Shown: positions 8,458 to 17,182 of the stretch, piece by piece | How the letters are laid out: each line of letters starts with the position of its first letter | Numbering within the stretch: the stretch's first letter is position 1 | NCBI RefSeq assembly: GCF_000211815.1 | Contig: NZ_GL890923.1 | Location: 1-44,429 of the forward strand | Direction: 5' to 3' | Length of the DNA: 44,429 bases | From: Moorena producens 3L | Lineage (GTDB): Bacteria; Cyanobacteriota; Cyanobacteriia; Cyanobacteriales; Coleofasciculaceae | The notes under the pieces: model-generated | The model's input: the letters and a program-made list of their open reading frames with translations, nothing else | Database searches by the model: none | Told to the model about the DNA's origin: nothing | Made by a program: the position numbers and the translations under genes

Positions 8458-8508
8458 TTTTGCCTTTAGCTATGAGTTTTATACTCTTTTTATATTGAAC
8501 AGTCAACA

Positions 8509-8532
8509 GCCCCATCCACAAGGGGATGGGGC
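8509..8532 (-). terminator. GCCCCATCC hairpin, likely terminator
   Basis: GCCCCATCC (8509-8517) pairs with GGATGGGGC (8524-8532). It lies downstream of the mocA-like gene and upstream of the coiled-coil gene, both on the minus strand. No strong T tract follows, so a repeat is an alternative. Confidence 0.45.
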
Positions 8533-8572
8533 TTGTCACTAACAGGACTTACGCCATAACTATACCAGTAAG

Positions 8573-8589
8573 GTGCGTTAATAACGCAC
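8573..8589. repeat. Short palindrome GTGCGTTAATAACGCAC
   Basis: 8-bp arms around a single central base, preceded by an ACAGGACTTACGCC motif. As I recall, both are common dispersed motifs in cyanobacterial intergenic DNA. It lies 3' of the mocA-like gene. Confidence 0.45.
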
Positions 8590-8642
8590 TCTACTATAGG
8601 GTTTGTATTTGAGATGTAAACCTAGGAGGTCTTGTTTTTTTG

Positions 8643-9296
8643 TCAAATAAAACTCCGGAGCTCTTGCCCCTCTTGGTTTTTCTCTAACTTCTGGTAATCT
8701 CTTGGTGTATCAATATCAATTACACCTAATGGAAAAGGAATACTACATACTTCGTTGTAGTATTTATTGATTAATTTTTTGGCACCCACGGTCTCATCTA
8801 AGGTTGCTAGTTCAGAGAAAAATATATGTTTAAACAAAACAGGTACACCTAATGTATCTGCATATTGGCAAGCAACGATGGGTTTTCCCGTATCATGATA
8901 GGCTGCCACTAAATAATTAATAATTTCAGGAGAAAGAAACGGCTGGTCACAAACAGTAATAACTGCTGCGTCTATGGTTTCAGAACAAGTGGCAAGGGAT
9001 AGAATTCCCCTACGAATTGAGGAACCCATTCCCAAATTCCAATCTAGGTTTTCAACTACCGTTACAGAAGGTTGGTTAACTTCAGAATATATCTGTTGGG
9101 CATTTGCTCCTAAAACTACTACGACAGGCTTGCAGACTGAAGCCATTGCAGTCTCTATGGTATGGCGAAGCAAGCTGCATCCCTGATAGGGTAAGAGTTG
9201 TTTAGGTCTACCCATGCGGGTTGATGCACCTGCTGCTAAGATAATAATAGCAATATTTGATTCAGTTATTTTTAGCTTTGAATTGGTTATTTTCAT
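8643..9296 (-). CDS. mocA: MocA-like molybdenum cofactor cytidylyltransferase
   Basis: A 217-residue nucleotidyltransferase of the MobA/MocA fold. The N-terminal signature LAAGASTRMGRPKQLLPYQG (residues ~21-40) binds the nucleotide, and VCDQPFLSPE carries the metal-binding Asp. MocA transfers CMP to molybdopterin to make MCD, the cofactor form used by bacterial xanthine-dehydrogenase-family enzymes. It sits 29 bases downstream of xdhC on the same strand, and a PaoABC-like enzyme lies further along, so the MCD role is well supported by context. A generic NTP transferase is the alternative. Confidence 0.85.
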   Translation of the reverse strand: MKITNSKLKITESNIAIIILAAGASTRMGRPKQLLPYQGCSLLRHTIETAMASVCKPVVVVLGANAQQIYSEVNQPSVTVVENLDWNLGMGSSIRRGILSLATCSETIDAAVITVCDQPFLSPEIINYLVAAYHDTGKPIVACQYADTLGVPVLFKHIFFSELATLDETVGAKKLINKYYNEVCSIPFPLGVIDIDTPRDYQKLEKNQEGQELRSFI

Positions 9297-9325
9297 TTCA
9301 TAATTAAAATATTAAAAAGTTAAAT

Positions 9326-10492
9326 TCAACAACCTTTATAGTTTTTAATTGGGATTTTATTGACTTGATTTCGTTTATGAATTGGTTCCATGCGGTGTTT
9401 TAAAAAGCCACCACCACGGTTTGCTAACACAGCTTGAATTTCAGCAATGATGGATAATGCGATCGCTTCTGGTGTATCTGCACCAATATCAATGCCAACA
9501 GGAGTGTGTAACTTTTGTAGCTGTATGGGTGTACATTCTACTCCTGCTGCACGTAAATCTTGCAGTAACCTGGCAGTGCGTTGCTTTGAACCCAAACAAC
9601 CCAGATAGCTGATAGCAGCAGGGATTAGCACTTTCAAAATTTCTAAATCATCGAGGTAGTTATGAGTCATGACCACAGCAATGGTGTTATCATCAATACA
9701 GATTTGCTTGTCTAGAATTTCCCTGCGGGTGAGAATCACCTGATCAGCCATGATAAAACGCTCTTGAGTTACCTCACTCCCTCGACAATCAACTATAGTG
9801 ACTCGCCACCCTAAGGCTTTAGCAAACTCTGCTACAGGTACACTATCACGACCTGCACCAAAAATTATTAGATGTGGCGGGGGTTTAATCAACTCGATAA
9901 AAATATCTACTTTACCGACTGCTAATTGGTATTGATGGAAACTTGAATGTTGATTTTCCAGAGCAGCTTGAGCATCTTTGAGCAAAGCAGCAGTCAAATA
10001 CTCGTCTTTAATATCAGTATTTACAGTATTATTTGATTGCAGGATTAAACGCGCCCCAACCTTAACATTTACCCTACCTTCCACAGCAATAACAGTGGCA
10101 ATAATACCTTGCTGCTGGTTATAGAAACATTGATGAATAAAAGCTAAGGGGTTAAGGGGATTATCTTGATTTAGAAGCTCAATAAAGACGTTTACCACAC
10201 CGTTACAACCCAGCCCAAATCCCCAGATAATGTCCTCATCAGCAGTGGTATCATAAGTGATGACTATGGGTTTTCCGTCTGGCATCGAAACGCGAGTATG
10301 CTCAAATACATCATTTTCCAAACAACCACCGCTAATGGTTCCTACCATTTTACCACTTGATGTGATCAGCATTCGCGCACCAGGTTGGCGATAGGTAGAG
10401 CCTTGAGCATTGACAACAGTAGCAAGAAATACTTGTTCATTGTTGTGTTGAATTTTGGCAAATGCTGCTATAATATTATTTAGCTCTTTCAT
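9326..10492 (-). CDS. xdhC: XdhC/CoxI family molybdenum-hydroxylase maturation factor
   Basis: A 388-residue protein with the XdhC/CoxI N-terminal domain (about 10-80: VNAQGSTYRQPGARMLI, then GTISGGCLENDV) and a C-terminal Rossmann domain (about 205-355: LIIFGAGRDSVPVAEFA, VVMTHNYLDDLEIL, YLGCLGSKQRTARLL, GIDIGADTPEAIALSI). XdhC proteins bind molybdenum cofactor, promote its sulfuration and insert it into xanthine-dehydrogenase-family apoenzymes. It is the first gene of an operon with mocA. It diverges from the GST gene across 94 bases, which must hold both promoters. Confidence 0.9.
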   Translation of the reverse strand: MKELNNIIAAFAKIQHNNEQVFLATVVNAQGSTYRQPGARMLITSSGKMVGTISGGCLENDVFEHTRVSMPDGKPIVITYDTTADEDIIWGFGLGCNGVVNVFIELLNQDNPLNPLAFIHQCFYNQQQGIIATVIAVEGRVNVKVGARLILQSNNTVNTDIKDEYLTAALLKDAQAALENQHSSFHQYQLAVGKVDIFIELIKPPPHLIIFGAGRDSVPVAEFAKALGWRVTIVDCRGSEVTQERFIMADQVILTRREILDKQICIDDNTIAVVMTHNYLDDLEILKVLIPAAISYLGCLGSKQRTARLLQDLRAAGVECTPIQLQKLHTPVGIDIGADTPEAIALSIIAEIQAVLANRGGGFLKHRMEPIHKRNQVNKIPIKNYKGC

Positions 10493-10586
10493 CTTGGCTG
10501 CTGGACACTCCTGTTATAGCCAAGCTTAACAATTTGGGCTCAATGATGTAAAGTAAAAATTTTCGTGGCTTTTGTGGAGATATTTG

Positions 10587-11204
10587 ATGAATAGAATATT
10601 GTATTATCACCAGCAATCAAACTTTTCTCGTAAAATTCGCATATTGTTAGCTGAAAAAAAATTAGATTGCGAACTCAAAGAAGTTAATCTTAAGAATAAA
10701 CCGTCTGAATTTATTAAAATTTCTCCCATTGGTAAAGTCCCTGTGTTTGTAGAACAAGATGGTACAGTTATTTGGGATTCTACATTAATTGCAGAGTATT
10801 TAGACGAAACCTATCCACAACCTAGTTTTTATCCAAGTAATTATCAGGCAAAGCTTGAATGTCGTAAATGGGAAGAAATCGCTGATTATTTAGGTGATAA
10901 TATCATCAATTTATGGCTTTTAAATTTGACTAATAATTTAGAGGTAACTGATTATCGAACCAAATTAGAAACGTCAATTAATCGCCTTTTACCAATTTTT
11001 GATCAACAATTAGCCCAATCTCAATACTTATTAGGCAATGACACATGGACAGCAGCAGATGTAGCAGCGTTATGTTCCTTGGGTTACTACAGCCTTCGCT
11101 TGGATAAAGATTGGGGTTCGCGGTATCCTAACTTAGGAAATTGGTTCGAGAAATTACACGAGCGTGAGTCGGTAAATTCAACTGTTCCTATGCCGTTAAA
11201 TTAA
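10587..11204 (+). CDS. Glutathione S-transferase family protein
   Basis: A 205-residue two-domain GST. A thioredoxin-like N-terminal domain (ILYYHQQSNFSRKIRILLAE, then IGKVPVFVEQDGTVIWDSTLI with the cis-Pro of the VPVF element and the conserved ESxxI-like DSTLI) is followed by an all-helical C-terminal domain containing TWTAADVAALCSL. I chose the ATG at 10587, preceded by GGAG at 10576-10579; an upstream TTG at 10572 is possible but poor. First gene of a tight operon with the monooxygenase and dioxygenase (2- and 14-base gaps). A role in conjugation or isomerisation within that pathway is inference. Confidence 0.85.
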   Translation: MNRILYYHQQSNFSRKIRILLAEKKLDCELKEVNLKNKPSEFIKISPIGKVPVFVEQDGTVIWDSTLIAEYLDETYPQPSFYPSNYQAKLECRKWEEIADYLGDNIINLWLLNLTNNLEVTDYRTKLETSINRLLPIFDQQLAQSQYLLGNDTWTAADVAALCSLGYYSLRLDKDWGSRYPNLGNWFEKLHERESVNSTVPMPLN

Positions 11205-11206
11205 GT

Positions 11207-12445
11207 ATGAAACTACAGGCAAGCGCACAAGAAAAAACTCAAATGGGGAAGTCATCCAAACCATTTATGGAAAAAGTGGCGATTATTGGTGCTGGACTTG
11301 GAGGTTTGGCTGTTGCTATAGCACTCCGGAAATGGGGGTATGATGTCCAAGTTTACGAAAAAGCTCAAGATTTTCGGCCCGTTGGTGGTGGTTTGGGGTT
11401 GTTACCAAATGGTTTAAATTTCCTTGATGCTATTGAACCGGGGATAGTAGAAACTATCAAAAAGTCAGGTTGTGAGGTTAGGAAAAGCGTTTTAAAGAAT
11501 ACTCAAGGTGAAACACTTCGCACTAACCCAGCAAGCAGATTTGATGATAAATATGGTCAGCCATTGATAACTGTTTGGTGGTGGCGTTTGCAGCAAATTA
11601 TGGCATCTAAGTTACCATCTGATAGTATTCATCTTAACCATCGCTGCATCGGTTTTGAACAATACGACCGTCACGTGTCAATATATTTTGATAACGGGGA
11701 AAAGGTTAGTGCAGATTTGCTAATTGGAGGCGATGGTATAAATTCTGCCATTAGAGAAGCTTTAATTGGAGACGGTAAACCCCGCTATTTAGGAAGTATG
11801 TCTTGGCGTACTGTTATCAAATGTAACCAAGAATTACTTAATCCCGGTGAACTCGGATTTGTGAAAGGTAATCAAGAATTTATGTACCTCCTAAATGTCG
11901 GTGATGGGCATATTTCCTGGCTATATCGTAAGTTATTACCAGATTGTATTGTTTCCCAAGATGCGGCTGAGGTCAAATCTCGGGTTCTCGATCAATTAGC
12001 GGACTGGGGAGAATCATTGCGATCGCTTGTGGAAGCAACACCAGCAGAGCGCATTTTGGCCGGACCAATTTGCGACCGCTTACCGCTAAAATATTGGAGT
12101 CAAGGCAGAGTTACGTTGTTGGGTGATGCGGCTCACCCAATGGCTCCTGCTATGGCACAGGGAGCCAATAGTACGTTTGAAGACGCCTATGAACTAGCAT
12201 TTTGCTGTTCCCAAGCATCGAGCATTGAAGAAGCTCTGGCTACTTATGAACACCGTCGTATACCCCGTACCCAACTGATGCAAACCCGTAGCGCTTTGGG
12301 TGAAATGCGTTACTACACAACCGATAGAGAGACTGCTAATCAGCAAATCCAGGAACAGTCACAGATGCGTAGCGAAGAATATCAAGATTGGGTTTTTAAC
12401 TATAAGCCTGAGGTTAAATTCGATTATAATTATTCTAGTCTCTAG
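11207..12445 (+). CDS. FAD-dependent monooxygenase (PHBH/zeaxanthin-epoxidase-like)
   Basis: A 412-residue class A flavoprotein monooxygenase. GAGLGG at 28-33 is the FAD Rossmann motif, IGGDGINSAIR is the DG motif that contacts NAD(P)H and FAD, and LLGDAAHPMAPAMAQGANSTFED is the GD motif closing the flavin site. Members hydroxylate or epoxidise aromatic or isoprenoid substrates with NAD(P)H and O2; 3-hydroxybenzoate/salicylate hydroxylases, urate hydroxylase HpxO and zeaxanthin epoxidase belong here. The substrate cannot be told from sequence. The start is uncertain: ATG 11207 gives a ~20-residue leader, and ATG 11267 begins right at the Rossmann strand. Soluble, second gene of the GST operon. 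Confidence 0.87.
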   Translation: MKLQASAQEKTQMGKSSKPFMEKVAIIGAGLGGLAVAIALRKWGYDVQVYEKAQDFRPVGGGLGLLPNGLNFLDAIEPGIVETIKKSGCEVRKSVLKNTQGETLRTNPASRFDDKYGQPLITVWWWRLQQIMASKLPSDSIHLNHRCIGFEQYDRHVSIYFDNGEKVSADLLIGGDGINSAIREALIGDGKPRYLGSMSWRTVIKCNQELLNPGELGFVKGNQEFMYLLNVGDGHISWLYRKLLPDCIVSQDAAEVKSRVLDQLADWGESLRSLVEATPAERILAGPICDRLPLKYWSQGRVTLLGDAAHPMAPAMAQGANSTFEDAYELAFCCSQASSIEEALATYEHRRIPRTQLMQTRSALGEMRYYTTDRETANQQIQEQSQMRSEEYQDWVFNYKPEVKFDYNYSSL

Positions 12446-12459
12446 AAACAGTAAATTTT

Positions 12460-13350
12460 ATGATTATCAAAAATCCATTAAAACAAACACAATATAAATC
12501 TAGACTAGGAATGGAAGTCCTTCCAGGATGTAACTTACTGCATCTGACCGATTCACAAAGACATGAATTAAAACAATCTCTATGGGAACATGGTGTGATT
12601 GTTGTCAAAAATCAACAGCTTACTGCATCGGAGTTAGAAGAATTTGCCATAAAAACTTTTGGAAATTTGATGTTTGGAGGTAATTCTTTTTCTTTAGACC
12701 CCGATCTCCCTCCAGATATCCAGAGCCAATATACAGCTATTTTAGGTAATCCTAAAGGATTTGATCAAGAACCTCCTGAAAAGATTTATGGAGCCCGGGT
12801 GTGGCATCAAGATAAAGATGGAGTACCCAGAAGAGAAGAATTAGATATGAATGCACTGTATGTTGTCATGCTCTACACTATAAAAGTTCCTGAAGAGGGA
12901 GAAAATGGACAACCTCACACCACAGAATATTTAGACTTAGTAGAAGCTTATAACAATCTTGATCCTAGTTATCAAAAGGAATTAGAAGGAATATCAATGT
13001 ATCAAATGCCACCCATGTTTGATCGTCAAAATCTTGACTGGGATGATGTTCCTAAAAAAGTCCATCCCATTGTTTCAACTCACAAAGTTACGGGTCAAAA
13101 AGGATTATATTTGGGTTCTTGGAACACAGCAATTCCTCTGGGTATGGAAGATAAACGAGAAGAAGCCAAACAATACTGGCAAGATTTGTTTCAGACTGTT
13201 TTAAAACGCACCCCTGTATATTCCCATGTTTGGGAGCCAGGAGATATTATTTTTTGGGATAACTCACAAGTAATGCACCGGGGAACTTTCTATGATTCTA
13301 CCAAATACCAGCGTATTGGATTACGGTTAGGAGTTGTGGATTGTCAATGA
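12460..13350 (+). CDS. TauD/TfdA-family Fe(II)/2-oxoglutarate dioxygenase
   Basis: A 296-residue protein with the jelly-roll dioxygenase pattern. WHQD at 115-118 supplies His116 and Asp118 of the iron triad, and MHRG at 272-275 supplies the distal His273. Arg285 or Arg289 is placed to bind 2-oxoglutarate. LWEHGVIVVKNQQLTASEL (41-59) is the usual N-terminal strand of the family. Known members hydroxylate taurine, 2,4-D, xanthine (fungal XanA) and many natural-product intermediates. It is the third gene of the GST/monooxygenase operon, 14 bases after the monooxygenase stop, so a two-oxygenase pathway is likely. Confidence 0.87.
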   Translation: MIIKNPLKQTQYKSRLGMEVLPGCNLLHLTDSQRHELKQSLWEHGVIVVKNQQLTASELEEFAIKTFGNLMFGGNSFSLDPDLPPDIQSQYTAILGNPKGFDQEPPEKIYGARVWHQDKDGVPRREELDMNALYVVMLYTIKVPEEGENGQPHTTEYLDLVEAYNNLDPSYQKELEGISMYQMPPMFDRQNLDWDDVPKKVHPIVSTHKVTGQKGLYLGSWNTAIPLGMEDKREEAKQYWQDLFQTVLKRTPVYSHVWEPGDIIFWDNSQVMHRGTFYDSTKYQRIGLRLGVVDCQ

Positions 13351-13443
13351 AATAATGTATCAGCAGTTTGACAAGTCGCTCAAGGAAAAAGAGAACAGGG
13401 AAGAGATAAGAGGGCATAGGGAATAGCGATGCGCTGGATCAAG

Positions 13444-13490
13444 AGGTGCGACCCGTGGCGAATTTAATTCTTAATGGGTCAAGCGCACCT
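13444..13490 (+). repeat. 47-bp dispersed palindromic repeat, copy 2
   Basis: The best-paired copy: outer ends AGGTGCG/CGCACCT plus inner ACCC/GGGT around the GCGAATTTAATTCTTAAT core. It lies in the gap between the convergent dioxygenase and transaldolase genes and could act as a terminator-like structure. Confidence 0.85.
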
Positions 13491-13604
13491 AACAGGGAAT
13501 TAACGTCCAAGAAGACTGTACCTCATAACTGCAATAAACTCTATATGTATGTTTATGTATTCTCTCTCTATCTGCCTGTTTTCTTATCCAAAACTCAGGT
13601 CACA

Positions 13605-14279
13605 TTAAGTTTCAAAAGCTAATTTATCACCAAAGACTTGTTGCCAATCAGTATTAAATTGTTCAACTGCCAAAGGTGTAGCCGGATGTAAAACCATTTG
13701 TCCCATTAAACCTACAGGCAAAGTAATCGCACCAACCCCTGCTTGTAATACCTCTAAAACTTGACGCGAATTTTTAAAACTAGCCGGTAATAAACAACAA
13801 CTTAGGTTTTGTTGTTGGACAAGTTGTTGAAGTTGCTCCACAACTGTGACACCATTTCCCCCCAAAACATCAATTCGATTTACATAAGGAGCTAAATAAT
13901 CGGCACCTGCTAGTGCAGCTAAAAAACCTTGTTGAACTGTATAAATTGCCGTAGCTAATAGAGGTATCTGCTTCCGATGTAACTGTTTTATTGCCACCAG
14001 ACCTATTTCCGTGGCGGGAATTTTAACCACAATATCATAGGGTAAAGCTGTTATTTTATCAGCTTCCAAGATTATTTCATCTACAGATTGACTGATAACT
14101 TGAATGTGGAAACGTGCCTCATTCCCTAGTATAGAATTTACTTCTTTAAGTAATTGATTAACACCTATATTGGCTTGAGCCAGAATACTGGGGTTGGTTG
14201 TTATTCCTTTAATGGGTAAGCAAGAGTGAAAACGTGCTATTTGTTCAACATCGGCACTGTCTAAATATAGTTCTAACAT
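13605..14279 (-). CDS. fsa: Transaldolase / fructose-6-phosphate aldolase-like
   Basis: A 224-residue small transaldolase-family protein, the length of FSA/TalC rather than full transaldolase (~320). The N-terminus MLELYLDSADVEQIA, GITTNPSIL (25-33), the Schiff-base Lys86 in VVKIPAT, TAIYTVQQG and APYVNRID are all present. FSA-type enzymes cleave or form fructose 6-phosphate from dihydroxyacetone and glyceraldehyde 3-phosphate; small transaldolases of this class also occur. Which activity applies cannot be decided by eye. A single gene with no clear functional tie to its redox neighbours. Confidence 0.85.
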   Translation of the reverse strand: MLELYLDSADVEQIARFHSCLPIKGITTNPSILAQANIGVNQLLKEVNSILGNEARFHIQVISQSVDEIILEADKITALPYDIVVKIPATEIGLVAIKQLHRKQIPLLATAIYTVQQGFLAALAGADYLAPYVNRIDVLGGNGVTVVEQLQQLVQQQNLSCCLLPASFKNSRQVLEVLQAGVGAITLPVGLMGQMVLHPATPLAVEQFNTDWQQVFGDKLAFET

Positions 14280-14463
14280 TATTAAATCCTGATTAACCTT
14301 TACTGACTGAAAATGCTCCGCAGCACAGTTATGTAAGCGTTAAGGTAAACTTTTTGATATTGAACACCAGATTATGCCAAAACCATATAGTTATGATTTG
14401 AGAATAAAAGTGATTTTGGCCAGCAAATTGCGTTCGCTCGTGCTGAGCAAACCTCCAAGCAAC

Positions 14464-15648
14464 TCATAGAATGAGCCATAGCGCAAGTCCCCAGAAAGGA
14501 ATAAATCGAAACCAGCCAATCCTGGTGTTAACTGCCCCCAAAAGTAAAGCCTGAAAAAGGGAAAAAAGTAATAAATCTACACAGAAAGCTAATGTAAGTC
14601 GGTTCGTCATCAATTGCTCCCCAAAATAGTTCATTCTCTCGACCAAATCTCCAAACTCTGGTCGTCCCATAACCCCCCAAACTAAGGCAATGATCCCCAC
14701 TATCATTCCTGTCCAACCAAATACACGAGCTAATATTCCCTTGTTCGTTTCCTCCTTTACTGGAGGAATTGGTGTATTATAGCGCAGTGCCATATAAGGG
14801 GTAAGAACAGCATTGGTTCCGAACATCGCCAGACTCCAAATGAGAATCTTGGGGAAATGAGTTGTCCTTCTATCGACGAGGAGTAGAGGTAAAAACATAA
14901 AAATCCAAGCTTCGGCAAAGTTGAAGAGTGCTTCTAAGCTAGGATGAACCACTGGTGCTTCTAGATAATGAATGCCTACGAGGTTCAAAAGGGGTAAAAT
15001 AAAGAAAAAATTCAGAGATTCATTTACTATTTCCTCTATAGTTTCTGGTTGAATAGCCCAAGCGGGTTCCCCTGGAATAAGTTGCCCTGGTGGAGATAGC
15101 AACAGAATGTAAATATAGGCGATCGCTATTAACCAAAAGACTAGAGCAAGAAAGCGTTGACTTTTTGGAATCCCTTGGCCTAAGGGAGAGATTTCCCTGG
15201 TACTTTTATCTTGCCGAGGTTTCAGCAGTCGCCGTATCAGCGGAGATACCAGTCGGATGATCAAGAATGCCGCCTTCCCTGGTTTTATGGGGGGTTCAAC
15301 CAGATCACGGGCTAAAACTAACTTGCCAGTTACCTCAGAAAAACGATAAAAGCTAACACCTCGTCCGTTGGGAAAGGGAATGCCGTCTAACTCAACGTGC
15401 CATAGTACTCCTACTGCCAGGGGATCCCCTGTGGTGATATCGTCAATGACAAATTTTAAATCATCCGGGATACCTTGACAGGATTCTTCCAGAAGTTGTC
15501 TGACAGCTTCCTTTCCTTTGAATGGTTGGGAAAAGTTGAGATCCTCGTAAATACACTGGTCGTCTATCCACTCCATCGCAGCGTTAACATCCCTACGATT
15601 GATTGCTTCATACATGGACTGGATCAGATTATGGGCAGGTGTGGTCAT
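14464..15648 (-). CDS. NTF2/SnoaL-like domain fused to a multi-pass membrane domain
   Basis: A 394-residue protein. Residues 1-125 are a SnoaL/NTF2-like cone-shaped domain (NLIQSMYEAINRRDVNAAME, then FKGKEAVRQLLEE and VLWHVELDGIPFPNGRGVSFYRF). From about 165 on there are five or six hydrophobic segments (e.g. 166-185, 214-230, 243-260, 268-282, 310-330, 350-370) that I cannot assign. NTF2-like domains bind small hydrophobic molecules or isomerise polyketides and steroids. The tethering could mean a membrane-associated substrate. The stretch between the two parts (130-160, basic) is probably a cytosolic linker. Confidence 0.72.
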   Translation of the reverse strand: MTTPAHNLIQSMYEAINRRDVNAAMEWIDDQCIYEDLNFSQPFKGKEAVRQLLEESCQGIPDDLKFVIDDITTGDPLAVGVLWHVELDGIPFPNGRGVSFYRFSEVTGKLVLARDLVEPPIKPGKAAFLIIRLVSPLIRRLLKPRQDKSTREISPLGQGIPKSQRFLALVFWLIAIAYIYILLLSPPGQLIPGEPAWAIQPETIEEIVNESLNFFFILPLLNLVGIHYLEAPVVHPSLEALFNFAEAWIFMFLPLLLVDRRTTHFPKILIWSLAMFGTNAVLTPYMALRYNTPIPPVKEETNKGILARVFGWTGMIVGIIALVWGVMGRPEFGDLVERMNYFGEQLMTNRLTLAFCVDLLLFSLFQALLLGAVNTRIGWFRFIPFWGLALWLIL

Positions 15649-15784
15649 GAGATTTTAGATTTTAGATTTTAAGTAAGCATTTAGTGGTAAACCTGCATGG
15701 CAGGGATTAACAGAAGCACCTTTCCAAAACTTATCTGGTGTAATTGGTAAATCACGGATACATTTACCTGTAGCATGCTAAATA

Positions 15785-16996
15785 AGCTGTTGCGCATTTA
15801 AACTGTGATAACAGCATTGCCTTTGTTTTTTATTTTTCGTACCCATTTTATAATTAACCCTCCTTCATTTAAAAGATGATTTAACAAACATTCTAATTCT
15901 TCAATTGATTTGAAAACTCGATTGGCAATATATTCTTTTGCTGAATGCCAAACCAATTCAATTAAGTTATAATCAGGACTATACTCGGGAAGATATTCTA
16001 AATAAATATTCGGCATATCTTCTTCTATTTTATGAATATATTCGGCTTTTTTGTGAAAACTAGCATTGTCTAAAATAATGACGATTTTCGGTCCTTTCTT
16101 AGCAAAGTCTTCTAGTTTATTACCCGCTTCCATCCATTCATTTTCTAGCTCTTTATAAAAGGTTTTTAAAACTTTATAAAAAGTTTGACTATTGCTTTTT
16201 TTGAGGAAATCTACAAATCTTTTTTTATCTGAATATCGCAAAGCTCCCATCACATTAACTCTCCCTTGCCTTTCGGGCAAAGCCCGACGCTGCGCGAACG
16301 GTCTCCTCTAACTTTTTTTCGCTTTCCTCTTTTACACCAGTTTTTTCTTCTGATGACTCTCAAACTAAATCCGCTTTCATCCCAAAACCATACCTGAAGA
16401 CGCTCTGGGCTTTCTTTTTCTATTTTTAAATACTCATCTAGTTTCTTTTTAAATGCTTCCCTTTTTTTAGGGTCTTTTTTAGAATCTAAGCTATACTTTG
16501 ACCAAAGGTAAACATATTTTTTCTTGACTAGTATCCTACGAACTTGAGACCCACTTAACTTGATGCCTGTTGTATCTTCTAAATGAACGGCTAATTTTTG
16601 AGCTGTCCATCGACCAAATTCATATCCTAATTCTTCGGGTTCTTTTTCGACTAATTCTAATAATACTTCTATATATTGTTTTGTTGCTTTTTGGTGATTG
16701 CCTTTCATTCTTTTATCTTTAAGACTCTCTAAGTCATCTGGATCTCCGTGGACACACCAATAACAGACTGTGTTCTTTGAACAACCCAAAACTTCAGCAA
16801 TTTCTAACTGTGTTTTTCCACTATTCAACAACAGCAAAATTAAAATACGTTCTCTAATATTTCCATTTTCTTCTATTTTTAAGGCTTTTTGAAGTATTGT
16901 TTTTTGCTCTTGTGTCAGATAATTTTTTGCTGGCATATTTCCTATTATTGGGTTATTTATTAATTTTTATTATACCAATTTAAATGCCGAACAGCT
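15785..16996 (-). mobile_element. IS630-family insertion sequence, 1212 bp, TA target duplication
   Basis: Terminal inverted repeats: AGCTGTTGCGCATTTAAACTG at the left end and AGCTGTTCGGCATTTAAATTG (reverse complement of the right end), with 3 mismatches in 21. They are flanked by TA at 15783-15784 and 16997-16998, the IS630/Tc1 target. Removing the IS plus one TA restores a continuous copy of the large-subunit gene 3' end, which proves both boundaries. The transposase gene inside is disrupted. Confidence 0.93.
15798..16936 (-). pseudogene. IS630-family transposase, frame broken by a palindromic repeat insertion
   Basis: Two overlapping frames together make a full IS630 transposase. The upstream part (16936-16250, 228 residues) has the N-terminal helix-turn-helix (TQLEIAEVLGCSKNTVCYW), a winged helix region and the first catalytic Asp in WFWDESGFSLR. 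The downstream part (16280-15798) has the second Asp in IILDNASFH and the Glu region YLPEYSPDYNLIELVWH. Between KKVRG and RQGRVNVMG lies ~31 bases (about 16273-16303) containing CGGGCTTTGCCCG and GTTCGCGCAGCG, like the dispersed palindromes elsewhere in the window, which shift the frame by one. Some IS630 transposases use programmed frameshifting, but the foreign repeat argues for inactivation. Confidence 0.85.
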
Positions 16997-17014
16997 TAGC
17001 ATTAGCGATCGCAG

Positions 17015-17182
17015 ATGAAGTCTGCCTGTTTTTCGACCACAGACTTTTGAGCCGTTCCACCTCCGCAATCAGTTGTTCAATTCCCTAGTTGGCAGTTGCA
17101 GCACCAGCTCCACCAGAACTGATTGGGGCAGCAGTTCCAGAGCTTCAAACCTATTTGGGATAGCTGACGGTTTAATTTCCAT
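17015..17182 (-). pseudogene. Degraded N-terminal fragment of an IS66-like transposase
   Basis: The minus strand from the ATG at 17182 reads MEIKPSAIPNRFEALELLPQ and continues to a stop after REL. A shifted frame then gives EQLIAEVERLKSLWSKNRQTSS, which resembles the N-terminal leucine-zipper-like region of cyanobacterial IS66-type transposases (EVERLK...TSSKPPSSD). It ends exactly where the duplicated large-subunit fragment begins. Too short and broken to be functional. Confidence 0.5.

Larger units (their letters stand above)
15728..17014 (-). pseudogene. Duplicated 3'-end fragment of the molybdenum hydroxylase large-subunit gene, split by an IS630 element
   Basis: Bases 15728-15784 joined to 16999-17014 (73 nt after removing the IS and one TA) match 19958-20030, the last ~24 codons of the large-subunit gene, with 3 mismatches in direct orientation. 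Homology stops abruptly at both ends: before the stop codon on the left, and just after the GCGATCGCAG on the right. The fragment is therefore a direct repeat flanking the helicase segment. Either it is the far att-like end of an integrated segment, or the remnant of a deleted second gene copy. Confidence 0.85.

Noticed and set aside
16250..16280. Programmed ribosomal frameshift in the IS630 transposase
   Set aside because: No slippery A6/A7-type run in the overlap; instead a foreign palindromic segment sits exactly at the frame change.
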